Positions 22,684 through 31,570 of a stretch of 35,339 bases of DNA are shown here, piece after piece. Each line of letters starts with the position of its first letter. The stretch's first letter is position 1. A model generated the notes under the pieces. It did no database searches. It was not told the origin of the DNA and saw only the letters and a program-made list of their open reading frames with translations. The position numbers and the translations under genes are program-made. This DNA is from Anaerolineae bacterium (GTDB lineage: Bacteria; Chloroflexota; Anaerolineae; B4-G1; DUEL01), in contig JAFGEI010000156.1 in NCBI GenBank assembly GCA_016931695.1, forward strand, positions 1-35,339, given 5' to 3'.

Positions 22684-25600
22684 TGTACCGCCTGACTCCT
22701 CACGTGTCGCGCTGGGTGTTGCAGCGCCTGATCCATGCACCGGCTGACGTCGCGCCGGGCGCCTGCCACGCATTCCAGGCAGCAATTGTCTACGCCGACA
22801 TGGTCGGCTCTACCCCCCTGGCCGAGTCGCTGGCCGGTCAGGGGCCGCGCGGCATCGGCCGGCTGGACCGGATTTTCAACGCTGTCTTTGGCCTGCTGGT
22901 CGACGTAGCCTATGCCTACGGCGGCGACGTGACCCACTTTAGCGGCGACGCCGTCACCTGTATGTGGCCGATCACAGACGAGGCTGATCCCGATGCACGC
23001 CGTCTGGCCGCCCGGCAGGCCTGTGCCGCCGCGCTGGCTATGCGCGACGGCGTGGTGGGCCTGCCAGAAACCCTTTCGCCGACCCCTCTGGCAATCCGCC
23101 TGGGGGTGGGGTACGGTGCGACCGAAGCATACTTTTTCGGCAGCCCGGCCCAGCGCGGCTGGGTGCTTGCCGGCTCTGCTCCCCGTGCGGCGCTGGAAGC
23201 CGAAATTGCCGCCGCGCCCAATAGCGTGCACTTGCACCCCTCAGCGCACGAGGTGTTGGGCAGTGATGTCGTGCTGGATGCGCAGGGGAACCTGCTCCAA
23301 TTGGGCTTTCCGCTGGAGCCGGCCCCGCCGCCGGCGCTCCTGGCCGACGACGAGTTGCTGCATCCCTTCATTCACCCGGTCTTGGTCAGCCGCGAGCTGG
23401 CCGGATCGGAGGATTTTGTGGCCGAGTTTCGCGCCGTGACTTCGATGTTTGTCCACTGCGACCCGCTCTTGGGTCAGCAGAACCCCGGCGCCTGGATGGT
23501 CGAGTGGGTCGGCGCGGCCTTGCAAGACGTCGGGCGTTACGGCGGGTGGCTGAGCCACGTCGAGATCGGGGGTAAGGGAAACGTGCTCGGCATCCAGTTC
23601 GGCGCCCCGGTGGCGCACGAGGGCGACGAGTGGCGGGCCGTGGCCTGTGCCCTGGCGCTTCAGCAGCTGGCGGCTTCTTTTTGCCCCGGCTTGCGCCTGC
23701 GCATCGGCACAGCCTGTGGGCGTCTCTTTGCCGGCACGATCGGCAGCCCGGCTCGCCACGCCTACACGCTGATTGGTGACGAGATCAACCTGGCCGCGCG
23801 GTTGATGGAGATGGCGCAGCCCGGCCAGGTCATTGTCAGCGCGCGGGTACGCAATGCCGCCGCCGACCGCTTTGCCTTTCACGACCTGGGCGTCGTCCGC
23901 GTGCGCGGCAAGAGCGAGCTGGTGCCCGTTTACGATGTCGTCGGCCCCCTGCGCCTCGAACAAGGGGTCATTGGACAGTACCTGGGCGGGCGTGAATGTA
24001 TGGTTGGGCGGGAGGCGGACCTGGCGGCGGCCCAGGGGGAACTCGAACGGGCGCGTGCCGGGCAGGGCCGCCTGCTCGCCATCAGCGGCGAATCAGGCAT
24101 CGGCAAGTCACTCCTGGCAGCCGAGATTGTGCGTCGCTGGGTCGCCGCCGGGGGCCAGGCTGTCGGCGGGAGCTGCCAACCGTTTGCCCGCGAGACCCCT
24201 TACCTGCCGTGGCGCTCTGTCGTCGCCGCGCTCTGCGGCTTGCCGGACGAGGCGGACGTGGAAGCACAGCTCGCTGCACTGGCCCACGCGCTGGCGGCAC
24301 TGCCCGCGCCGCCGGAGGAGCCGGATCGTTGGATGCTGCGCTTGCCCCTGCTGGCCGAGGTGTTGGGCGTGGGCGATGTGCCCGACAATGACCTGACGGC
24401 GGGGCTGCAGGGCGAGGTGCGCCGTAACAACACCTTTGTCGTGATCCAGGCCCTGCTGCAGAGCGGCGTAGGCCGGTCGCCACTGCTCGTCTTGATCGAA
24501 GATGCCCATTGGGCCGATGATCTGTCCCTCCAATTGGTGACCCAGGTTGCCTCCAGCCTGGAACGCAGCTCGCTGCTCTTGCTCCTCGTCTACCGCTCCC
24601 TGCCCTTTCCCGTTCCACCACTGTGGGAGTCGGTTCGCCGCCTGGCGCACGCCGAGATCGCCCTGAGCGAGCTCTCCCCGCAGGCCAGCCGGGCACTCGT
24701 CGCAACCTGCCTCGGCAGGGCTGTGGTGCCGGACGACCTGGCTGAGATGGTCTTTGACCGGGCGCGCGGGCACCCGTTCTTTACCGAAGAGATGGTGCAC
24801 ATGTTCCAGGATATCGGCTGTGTCCGCGTCGAGGATGGTCACGTCACTTTTGACGGCGCACGGGCAGCCCAGATCCGCTTCCCCGATACGGTGCACGGCG
24901 TCATCCAGGCGCGCATCGACCAGTTGGACGAGGGCAGTCGCCTGACACTCAAAGTCGCCAGTGTGATCGGGCGCATGTTCCTCTACCGCGTCCTGGCCGG
25001 CGTCTATCCGGCCGAGGTCGAGGGCCAGCAACTGCGCACGTACCTGGATACGTTGGAGCGGCTGGGCCTGACCCAGCTCGAACGGCGCGTCCCAGACCTG
25101 GAGTACATTTTCAAGCACAGTATCACCCAGGACGTCGTCTACCAGAGCCTGGTCATGGCCCAGCGGCGGCGGCTGCACCAGGCCGTGGCCAGTTGGTACG
25201 AGGAGCGCTATGCCGCCAATCTCGCCCCCTACTATTCCCTGCTGGCCTATCACTATGGGCGGGCAGAGCTCGACGAGCACGAACTCTATTACCTGCTGCT
25301 GGCCGGCGATTACGCCAGGCGCACGCACGCCACTGCAGCCGCAGTCGCCTATTTCGAGCGTGCGCTGCAGTTGCTGGACGAGCAGCGCGAGCCGGCGCGC
25401 ACAGCCGGCGTGTTGATGGGCCTGGCGCAGATGGTCCACTTTAGCGGCGGGCAGTACAACCAGGCGCAGGCCTACCTGCGGCGGGCTATCGCCCTCTACG
25501 AGATGGCGGGTGATGCGCTGCACGTGGCCGAGGCCTGTTTCGAGGTTGCCGACCGCCTGTCCGTTCACGATCTGGCCGAGGCAATCGCCCACGTCCAGCG

Positions 25601-26648
25601 CGGCCTGGAGAGCATCCGCGACCTACCCGATGCCCGGCGTCAGCTCGTCGCCGGTTATGCCCGGCTGACTCAATTCCAGCGCGGCCTGGGCGACCACGAT
25701 GCGGCGTTCGAGACGCTGAACCAGGCCCTGGCGCTGGCCGAGGAAGCGGGCGATTACGAGGGGCTGTGGCGCTGTTATCGCGCCTTGTCGATTCACCACC
25801 ACAGCCGCGGGGAGCGGCGCCAGGCCTTGGAGGCCGGCGCGATGGGCCTCCGCTTTATTGAGCAAGCTGATGCGCCGGTCGAACATCGCATCATTGCCTT
25901 GAACAACCAGGCCTGCTTTGCCCAGGACGTTGGCGACGTCGCAGCGGCAATCGAGGCGGCCGAGAGCGGGTTGGCCCTGGCCCGCCAGGTGGGCGTCTTG
26001 AGCGAACAGGTGATCCTTGCCTCGACCCTGACCGACATTTACCACCACATCGGCGATTGGGAGGCGGCCCAGCGCGCTTGCGAGGAAGGGCTTGGCCTGC
26101 TGGAGCAGAGTCCGCACCCCTACCACGAGGTGGCGCTGCACATCGGCGCCGGGCACGTGGCCTACGGTCAACGTGACTGGCAATGCGCGCTGGATCATTG
26201 GACGCTGGCGGAAGCGGCATCGCTCGTCGGCACGCAGCAGATGTTTACTGCCGAGCTGCGCGCGTTGCTGGCCATGACCTGGGTGCAGTTGGGCGATCTG
26301 GAACAGGCCGAGGACTGGGCCGCCCGCGGGCGCGCCCTGGCGGTGGAGCGCGACCAGCGCGGCGCCCTGGCTGCATCGTGGCGCGCCCAGGGCATGGTCG
26401 AACGGGCGCGGAGCGATTGGACCGCCGGTGAGGCGGCCCTCGCACAGGCTCTCACCCTGGCCCGCGACCTGGACGACCAGGTCGAAGTCGCGCACACGCT
26501 GTTGGAGGGGGGCAAGCTGCTGCTGGATGCCGGCCGTGCCGCAGAAGGGCAGGCCCTCCTGCAGCAGGCCGAGGAGCAGGCCATGGCGGTGAGTCTCTAC
26601 CCCGTCGCCGAGGCCGCGCGCGAGCTGCTGCGCATGGCGCCAGGATAA
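22683..26648 (+). CDS. Soluble adenylyl cyclase-like protein: two cyclase domains, AAA ATPase, TPR
   Basis: The 1321-residue protein has the order C1 (about 30-200), C2 (about 250-420), AAA/STAND-type NTPase (about 440-800) and TPR-like helical repeats to the end. C1 has both metal-binding aspartates (Asp39 in YADMVGS, Asp89 in FSGDA). C2 lacks them but has the transition-state Asn369 and Arg373 (INLAAR), with Lys298 and Thr362 at the base-selecting positions. This matches the complementary C1/C2 layout of mammalian soluble adenylyl cyclase (ADCY10), so one cAMP-forming site is predicted. Walker A GESGIGKS is at 469-476, with LLVLIEDAHWADD as Walker B near 605. I prefer GTG 22683, which overlaps the upstream TAG by one base and has GAGG ahead; a TTG at 22668 is possible. 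The signal is unknown. Bicarbonate regulation is known for this cyclase type. Confidence 0.93.
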   Translation: MYRLTPHVSRWVLQRLIHAPADVAPGACHAFQAAIVYADMVGSTPLAESLAGQGPRGIGRLDRIFNAVFGLLVDVAYAYGGDVTHFSGDAVTCMWPITDEADPDARRLAARQACAAALAMRDGVVGLPETLSPTPLAIRLGVGYGATEAYFFGSPAQRGWVLAGSAPRAALEAEIAAAPNSVHLHPSAHEVLGSDVVLDAQGNLLQLGFPLEPAPPPALLADDELLHPFIHPVLVSRELAGSEDFVAEFRAVTSMFVHCDPLLGQQNPGAWMVEWVGAALQDVGRYGGWLSHVEIGGKGNVLGIQFGAPVAHEGDEWRAVACALALQQLAASFCPGLRLRIGTACGRLFAGTIGSPARHAYTLIGDEINLAARLMEMAQPGQVIVSARVRNAAADRFAFHDLGVVRVRGKSELVPVYDVVGPLRLEQGVIGQYLGGRECMVGREADLAAAQGELERARAGQGRLLAISGESGIGKSLLAAEIVRRWVAAGGQAVGGSCQPFARETPYLPWRSVVAALCGLPDEADVEAQLAALAHALAALPAPPEEPDRWMLRLPLLAEVLGVGDVPDNDLTAGLQGEVRRNNTFVVIQALLQSGVGRSPLLVLIEDAHWADDLSLQLVTQVASSLERSSLLLLLVYRSLPFPVPPLWESVRRLAHAEIALSELSPQASRALVATCLGRAVVPDDLAEMVFDRARGHPFFTEEMVHMFQDIGCVRVEDGHVTFDGARAAQIRFPDTVHGVIQARIDQLDEGSRLTLKVASVIGRMFLYRVLAGVYPAEVEGQQLRTYLDTLERLGLTQLERRVPDLEYIFKHSITQDVVYQSLVMAQRRRLHQAVASWYEERYAANLAPYYSLLAYHYGRAELDEHELYYLLLAGDYARRTHATAAAVAYFERALQLLDEQREPARTAGVLMGLAQMVHFSGGQYNQAQAYLRRAIALYEMAGDALHVAEACFEVADRLSVHDLAEAIAHVQRGLESIRDLPDARRQLVAGYARLTQFQRGLGDHDAAFETLNQALALAEEAGDYEGLWRCYRALSIHHHSRGERRQALEAGAMGLRFIEQADAPVEHRIIALNNQACFAQDVGDVAAAIEAAESGLALARQVGVLSEQVILASTLTDIYHHIGDWEAAQRACEEGLGLLEQSPHPYHEVALHIGAGHVAYGQRDWQCALDHWTLAEAASLVGTQQMFTAELRALLAMTWVQLGDLEQAEDWAARGRALAVERDQRGALAASWRAQGMVERARSDWTAGEAALAQALTLARDLDDQVEVAHTLLEGGKLLLDAGRAAEGQALLQQAEEQAMAVSLYPVAEAARELLRMAPG

Positions 26649-26660
26649 GCAAGGAGGAGC

Positions 26661-27488
26661 ATGACGCGTTATCTCATCGTCAACGCTGACGACCTGGGCT
26701 GTCCAGAAGGCTCGGTCGATGCCATCCGTGAGCTCTTTGCCCTGGGCGTGGTCACCAGCACCAGCGCCATGACCAACAAATCCGACTGGCCGCGCGCCGC
26801 GGCAATGCTGCGCGCGCACCCCGAGTGGTGTGCCGGGGTGCACCTGGTGATGAACGACGGTCAGCCGGTGCTGCCGCGCGCGCAGGTGCCGACCCTGGTC
26901 GACCGGGCGGGGAATTTCCGCGACGGCTGGGCGTTGCTGGCCCGCTATCCTGTCCTCTCCCGGGCCCAGCTCCGCGCCGAGTGGCAGGCCCAGATCGAGC
27001 GCTTTGTCCGCGCTGCCGGGCGCCAGCCGTCTCACCTCGATCTGCACTGCCACTGGCCCTATGTCTTTCCCGCCTGGTTCCGCCTGACCGTCGAGCTGGC
27101 CCAGGCCTACGGCGGCATTCCGGTGCGCATGCCCTTCGACGATGCGTTGGAGGAGAAGGCAGCGGCGCTCGCGGCGGGCTCGGGTTTCCCCGCCTGGTAC
27201 GTCCTGCGCAACGGGCGCCGCTATCGCCAGATGGTCGCGCGGCGCGGCCTGGCCCGCCCCAACTATTTCGAGAACCGCTTCACCCAGGACGGCAATCGCA
27301 CGCCGGAATTCTTGCTCGCCCTGCTGGACGAACTGCCGCACGGCGTCACCGAGCTGCTGTGCCACCCCGGCACCCAGGGCTGGCGGGTCGGCGATTACGA
27401 GGCGCTGCGCCAGCCCCGCGTGCGCGAGCGCATCGACGAGTTGGGGATCCAGCTCGTCAACTATTGGCAGCTGCCGCGTCTCGTTTGA
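26661..27488 (+). CDS. ChbG/HpnK-type (YdjC family) carbohydrate deacetylase
   Basis: The 275-residue protein shows the YdjC signature from the start, YLIVNADDLG (metal-site Asp10-Asp11), then VTSTSAMTN, HLVMNDGQPV and the metal-binding HLDLHCHW near residues 124-131. A late ELLCHPG segment also matches. Family members remove N-acetyl groups from chitooligosaccharides or hopanoid glycosides. The substrate here is unknown. It is cytosolic, with no signal peptide. AAGGAGG precedes the ATG, which starts 12 bases after the cyclase stop, so it is part of the same plus-strand transcript. A promoter for the next unit lies 52 bases beyond its stop. Confidence 0.92.
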   Translation: MTRYLIVNADDLGCPEGSVDAIRELFALGVVTSTSAMTNKSDWPRAAAMLRAHPEWCAGVHLVMNDGQPVLPRAQVPTLVDRAGNFRDGWALLARYPVLSRAQLRAEWQAQIERFVRAAGRQPSHLDLHCHWPYVFPAWFRLTVELAQAYGGIPVRMPFDDALEEKAAALAAGSGFPAWYVLRNGRRYRQMVARRGLARPNYFENRFTQDGNRTPEFLLALLDELPHGVTELLCHPGTQGWRVGDYEALRQPRVRERIDELGIQLVNYWQLPRLV

Positions 27489-27540
27489 CGCCGCCCGGCC
27501 AGGTTTGCCAATCGCCCGGCAAAAGCCCCGCCGGTTCTTG

Positions 27541-27569
27541 TTGACTTACCTCTCGAGTTCTCGTATACT
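27541..27569 (+). promoter_or_regulatory. Sigma70-type promoter for the CHAT/zinc-ribbon unit
   Basis: TTGACT at 27541-27546 and TATACT at 27564-27569 are spaced by exactly 17 bp. The start near 27576 lies after the deacetylase gene and 64 bases before the chosen ATG of the CHAT gene, so that gene probably begins its own transcript. Confidence 0.78.
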
Positions 27570-27639
27570 ACTGGAGCACAGCAGCCCAGGATGGCCCGTG
27601 ACGGGAGAGCGGGGGCGCTCCAGAGCGAAAGAGCACAAA

Positions 27640-30600
27640 ATGGCCGAGTTGTCCTTTTACTTTACCTCGAATGAGCGAGACGAGACCTCGCCCATTGAAG
27701 TCGCATTGTTCCACGCCGACACCGGCGAGTGGAGCGCAGCCTATCCCTTCGAGCTTCCCTTCGGCCCTTCCGTGTTGAACGAACTGCGCTGGTATCTGGA
27801 AGAGTATACCCGTTGGCCCAGCACAGCAGACCGTGAACGGGCGGGGCGGATCGAGAGCCGGCTGCAAGACTTGGGGCGCGCGTTGCTGAAAAGCGCCCTG
27901 CCGGACCCCCAGCTCGTCCAATTCTGGCAGAGCTTTGTGCAGAGCGGCGCAGACAGGCTCGTGACCATCGACGCGCTTGACCCCCGCGTACAGCGAATGC
28001 CCTGGGAACTCGTCGCCGACGGTCGCGGGCACCTCTTTGCGCAGGGAATCAGCGTGCGGCGGCGGTTGAACAAGCTCGTCGGCATCCCGGCCGGGCAGCT
28101 CGAACTCCCGCTGCGGGTCTTGCTGGTCGTCTCCCGCCCCGAGGGAATTGGGGCCATCGACCCGCGCAACGTCTCCCACTCGCTGCTCGAGGCCCTGGCC
28201 GAGACGGATAATCGGGTCGTGCTAGAATTTCTCTATCCCCCCACGTTCAAGGCGTTGTCCGCTCGACTGCGCAACCAGCAGGAGCCCCCGGTCCATGCCG
28301 TCCATTTCGACGGGCAGGCCACGTATGACGTGTCACTGGCCCTGGGACACCTGGTCTTTGAGAGCGATATCCACCAGGCGGACTGGATCGATGCCAATCG
28401 ACTGGGCAGCATGTTGGACCGGGAAGGGACTCCGCTGATGGTGGTGAATGCTTGCCAGAGTGCGAGCCAGGAGAAAAGCATGCCCTATGCCAGCGTCGCC
28501 GTGCAGCTCGTTCGGGCCGGGGTCGACAGCGTGTTGGTGCTGGACCATCTCTTGCTGCCGCCGGCGACGGAAAAGCTGTTCGCCACCTTTTACGGCTGCC
28601 TGGCCCATGGGTACACGGTGGGCAAAGCGATGGACGAGGCGCGCCATGCGTTGCAGTCCGATGCCGTCCGGCAAACCCTGACGCACACGGACGGACAAGG
28701 CAAGCTGGTCGAGGAGGCGATTCGCCTGCACGATTGGTTTCTTCCCACGCTCTACCAACAATCCTTTGACCCCGTGGTTTGTGCGCCCGATATTTCCGCC
28801 TTGCCGCTTGCCCTGACCGATCCGGTCATGCCGGGCGGCCTGCCGGCCCGGCCCCTGTACGGCGTTCAGGGGCGCGCCGGCGAGCTGCTGCAGCTGGAGC
28901 GCGCGCTCGCCGAATACCGCATCGTCGTGCTGCACGGGCCCGACGGCGTGGGCAAGACGACCCTCGCCGCCGAGGCGGGGCGGTGGTTCTACCGCACCGG
29001 CCGCTTCCCCGGCGGCGCGGTCTATGTCTCCTTCGAGCATGGCGGCTCGCTGGCCCAGCTCTGCAACTGGGTCGGGCAGGCAATCCGCCAGGAGCCCAAT
29101 TTTACCCTGGGTGAAGGCAGCGCGGTGGAACAGGTCGCCGGCCTGTTGCGCGAATATCCCACGCTGGTGATTCTCGACTGTTTTGACGCTGTGCTCAGCC
29201 CGCACTCTTCCCTGCCGCCGGAGGAGGTGCGCGCGCTGCTGGATGCGGTCTGGACCTGGGGAGTGGGGGCGCGGTCGATGGCCTCGCCTGCCGACCAGTC
29301 CCAGCGTTCCCGCGTCTTGATCGTCGTCCAGGATACGGCCTTTGGCGACCGCCGCTTTGTCCCTTCTCGGGTCTGCGCCCACGTCGAGCTGGCGGGGTTG
29401 ACGCCTTTGGCGGCTCTCGAGCTGGCCGCGGCGGTGTTCGACGTGCTGGCTATCGACCGCATGGCGGTGAGCCAGTCGGAACTGGACGAGTTGATGGACT
29501 GTGTGGGCAGGCACCCGCTGCCGCTCTGCATGCTGCTGTCCACGCTGCGTCACCACCCGCCTGCCGAGTTGTTGGCCAGCCTCGAAGGGGCAGGCGCCGC
29601 CCCGGCGCAAGATGAGGCCCTGGACGTCGCCTGGGCGGCCTGGAGCTTTTTGAACGGCGAGCACCGCGCCGTGATCGCCGACCTGGCCGTGTTCCGCGGC
29701 GGAGCGGTGGAGAGCCGCATCCTGGAGATTGTCCAGGCCGATCCCGGCGCCTGGCAGGCGGCGCGGACCGAGCTGGAGCACGCGGCGCTGCTGGCGGCGG
29801 AAACGCTGCCGCGGGTGAACTCGCCCTTTCTCCGCTTTCATCCAGCCTTGCACCCGTACCTGGCAGCCCAAGTCGCCGATGACCGCAGGGCCGCGTTGGA
29901 GGAGCGCTACTGGCAGGTCTATGCTCAGCTTGCGCCGCTGCTCCATCGGGCTGACACCCAGACCTCGCGGGAGGCGCAAGCGCTCGCCGTGCGCGAGCTG
30001 CCCAACCTGCGCCGCGCCTTTGAGCTGATCGTCGCCGCCGGCGACGAAGAAACGGCGACCGAGCTTGCACTCGCGATTGCCCATTTCCTCGAGCGCTTGG
30101 GGCGTTGGTGGGAGCGGGAGGAGATGATGGAAAAGCTCTGTGGCTTGCGGATGGAGGGGGTGGAGGGGTTGACGCGGGCGGAATACTTGATGATGAACAT
30201 GCGCGGGGAGGCGCTGCTGCAGCAAGGGCGGTCGACCGAGGCGGAGCAGTTGTTTCGCGGCTTGCTGAAGCGACTGGAATCGAGCCCCGTACACGACTCG
30301 GATTATGAACACGCATATACCGTCTGGAACCTGGGCCGCTGCCTGACCGACTTGCAGCAGGCCATGCAGGCGCTCTGCTTCCACCAGCGCGCCCTGGACG
30401 AGTTCGAAAGTCTCAGCAAAGTGAGCGAATCGGCCAAAAAGATGGTCGCCGCCTGCCATACCGATTGGGCGGTCAACCTGGTGGCGTTGGGCCAGTTCGA
30501 GGATGCAAAAGAGCACTATGAGACCGCCCGGGCAATCTTTCGGGAACAAGGGGACCTGCGCAGCGTGGGCGTCGTCCTCAGCCGGTTGGGAGGGCTGGCA

Positions 30601-31152
30601 GCAGCCCGCGGCAGCCGGGTCGACGCCGAGCAGTATTACACCAAGGCGCTGGATACCTTCCGCGCCTTGGACGAGCCGCGCGAGGTCGCAGCCCAGTGGC
30701 ACCAGTTAGCCAGAGTGGCGGAAGAGGCGGGGGATCTCGACGAGGCGGAGCGCTGCTACCAAGAAGCTGTGCGCATCCGCGAGCGCGTCCGCGACCGGCA
30801 GGGGCTGGCGGAGACGCTGGTTGAACTGGCCCGCCTGGCCAGAAACAGCGACCGCCCGGACGAAGCGGAACGAAACTATCTGCGAGCGGCGGGAGAATTC
30901 GAATACCTGGAGGATCAACTCGCCCAGGCCCAAGTGTTGAGCGACCTCGCTGCGTTGTACTTGTCCCAGGAGCGCCTCGACGAGGCGCTGCAGCATGCCC
31001 ATCAAGCGATGACCATCGACCAATCCCTCGACGATCCCGCCGTCAGGATATGGCGCGACTATGACCTGCTGGCCAAAATCGCCGAGGCGCGGGGGGAGCT
31101 CGACCAGGCAGTTCGCTGGCGGCACAAGGTGCAGGAGAGTTTCGTGGTCTAG
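27640..31152 (+). CDS. CHAT domain - NTPase (NB-ARC-like) - TPR protein
   Basis: The 1170-residue protein has a CHAT-type caspase-like domain (about 70-380), a P-loop NTPase (about 405-640), a helical region and TPR-like repeats from about 830 to the end. The presumed nucleophile Cys272 is in VVNACQSAS. The place where CHAT proteins usually read HFxGHG reads HFDGQAT, so Gln226 stands where the catalytic His is expected (His222 precedes it). Walker A GPDGVGKTT begins at residue 433 with Lys439. Walker B is LVILDCFD, with Cys after the first Asp. Sensor-1 Arg is not evident in VLIVVQD. Frames run open far upstream, but the promoter at 27541-27569 limits starts to GTG 27598 or ATG 27640. ATG 27640 is chosen though its Shine-Dalgarno sequence is weak. 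CHAT-STAND proteins are often linked to programmed cell death or immunity; here that is inference. Confidence 0.9.
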   Translation: MAELSFYFTSNERDETSPIEVALFHADTGEWSAAYPFELPFGPSVLNELRWYLEEYTRWPSTADRERAGRIESRLQDLGRALLKSALPDPQLVQFWQSFVQSGADRLVTIDALDPRVQRMPWELVADGRGHLFAQGISVRRRLNKLVGIPAGQLELPLRVLLVVSRPEGIGAIDPRNVSHSLLEALAETDNRVVLEFLYPPTFKALSARLRNQQEPPVHAVHFDGQATYDVSLALGHLVFESDIHQADWIDANRLGSMLDREGTPLMVVNACQSASQEKSMPYASVAVQLVRAGVDSVLVLDHLLLPPATEKLFATFYGCLAHGYTVGKAMDEARHALQSDAVRQTLTHTDGQGKLVEEAIRLHDWFLPTLYQQSFDPVVCAPDISALPLALTDPVMPGGLPARPLYGVQGRAGELLQLERALAEYRIVVLHGPDGVGKTTLAAEAGRWFYRTGRFPGGAVYVSFEHGGSLAQLCNWVGQAIRQEPNFTLGEGSAVEQVAGLLREYPTLVILDCFDAVLSPHSSLPPEEVRALLDAVWTWGVGARSMASPADQSQRSRVLIVVQDTAFGDRRFVPSRVCAHVELAGLTPLAALELAAAVFDVLAIDRMAVSQSELDELMDCVGRHPLPLCMLLSTLRHHPPAELLASLEGAGAAPAQDEALDVAWAAWSFLNGEHRAVIADLAVFRGGAVESRILEIVQADPGAWQAARTELEHAALLAAETLPRVNSPFLRFHPALHPYLAAQVADDRRAALEERYWQVYAQLAPLLHRADTQTSREAQALAVRELPNLRRAFELIVAAGDEETATELALAIAHFLERLGRWWEREEMMEKLCGLRMEGVEGLTRAEYLMMNMRGEALLQQGRSTEAEQLFRGLLKRLESSPVHDSDYEHAYTVWNLGRCLTDLQQAMQALCFHQRALDEFESLSKVSESAKKMVAACHTDWAVNLVALGQFEDAKEHYETARAIFREQGDLRSVGVVLSRLGGLAAARGSRVDAEQYYTKALDTFRALDEPREVAAQWHQLARVAEEAGDLDEAERCYQEAVRIRERVRDRQGLAETLVELARLARNSDRPDEAERNYLRAAGEFEYLEDQLAQAQVLSDLAALYLSQERLDEALQHAHQAMTIDQSLDDPAVRIWRDYDLLAKIAEARGELDQAVRWRHKVQESFVV

Positions 31153-31163
31153 GAGAACTGTCG

Positions 31164-31442
31164 ATGCAGACGTTTCTTTGCCCGGCGTGCGGTCACTCGA
31201 GCACCTATGACCCGTGGGTCGAATCGGCGCGCTGTGATAATTGTGGGTATACGCCGCCGCAGCGCGTGCGCTTTCGTGGGCGCCGGCCTGTAACCCAGAC
31301 CGGCGCCCACCAGCGTTTCCTGGACGAATTGGTCGCCCACTGGAAAGGCAGCCACGTTCCCGACCCCTCGTTTGAGCTGCCGTCTTTCCAGTGGGCGCAG
31401 GTCTTTTTCCACGACTATCAGCAGGTGTTGGGAGAGGCCTAG
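31164..31442 (+). CDS. Small zinc-ribbon protein
   Basis: The 92-residue protein begins with a four-cysteine zinc ribbon (Cys6, Cys9, Cys24, Cys27: CPAC and CDNC). A basic linker follows (RVRFRGRRPVTQTG), then an acidic/aromatic C-terminal half that may form helices (FLDELVAHWKG, FQWAQVFFHDYQQVLGEA). It starts 11 bases after the CHAT-NTPase-TPR stop with AGGAG ahead, and a terminator follows at 31460, so the two genes form one unit. It could be an adaptor or nucleic-acid-binding partner of the CHAT protein. No enzymatic motif is present. Similarity to a named family is not recognised. Confidence 0.85.
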   Translation: MQTFLCPACGHSSTYDPWVESARCDNCGYTPPQRVRFRGRRPVTQTGAHQRFLDELVAHWKGSHVPDPSFELPSFQWAQVFFHDYQQVLGEA

Positions 31443-31459
31443 ATGATCTCGAAATTTCT

Positions 31460-31506
31460 GCCACGAATTTTCTACCTTTTTTCGTGTTAATTCGTGGCTG
31501 ATTTTT
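31460..31506 (+). terminator. Terminator of the CHAT/zinc-ribbon unit
   Basis: A 10-bp stem (GCCACGAATT 31460-31469 with AATTCGTGGC 31489-31498) encloses a 19-base loop and is followed by TGATTTTT. The loop itself contains a T6 run and an imperfect copy (TTCGTG) of the right arm. Unlike other terminators here it is AT-rich. Confidence 0.65.
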
Positions 31507-31570
31507 AACGCTCCCCCAAGTTTTGCATACGCCCGAGCTGCAGTGTTCTTTGCGGTTGTGCCAGGTTTTG

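Noticed and set aside
20803-22785. 660-codon minus-strand frame
   Set aside because: Antisense to three coupled plus-strand genes with ribosome binding sites; no motif.
28333-30702. 789-codon minus-strand frame opposite the CHAT-NTPase gene
   Set aside because: Antisense shadow; the plus strand has clear CHAT, Walker and TPR sequence.
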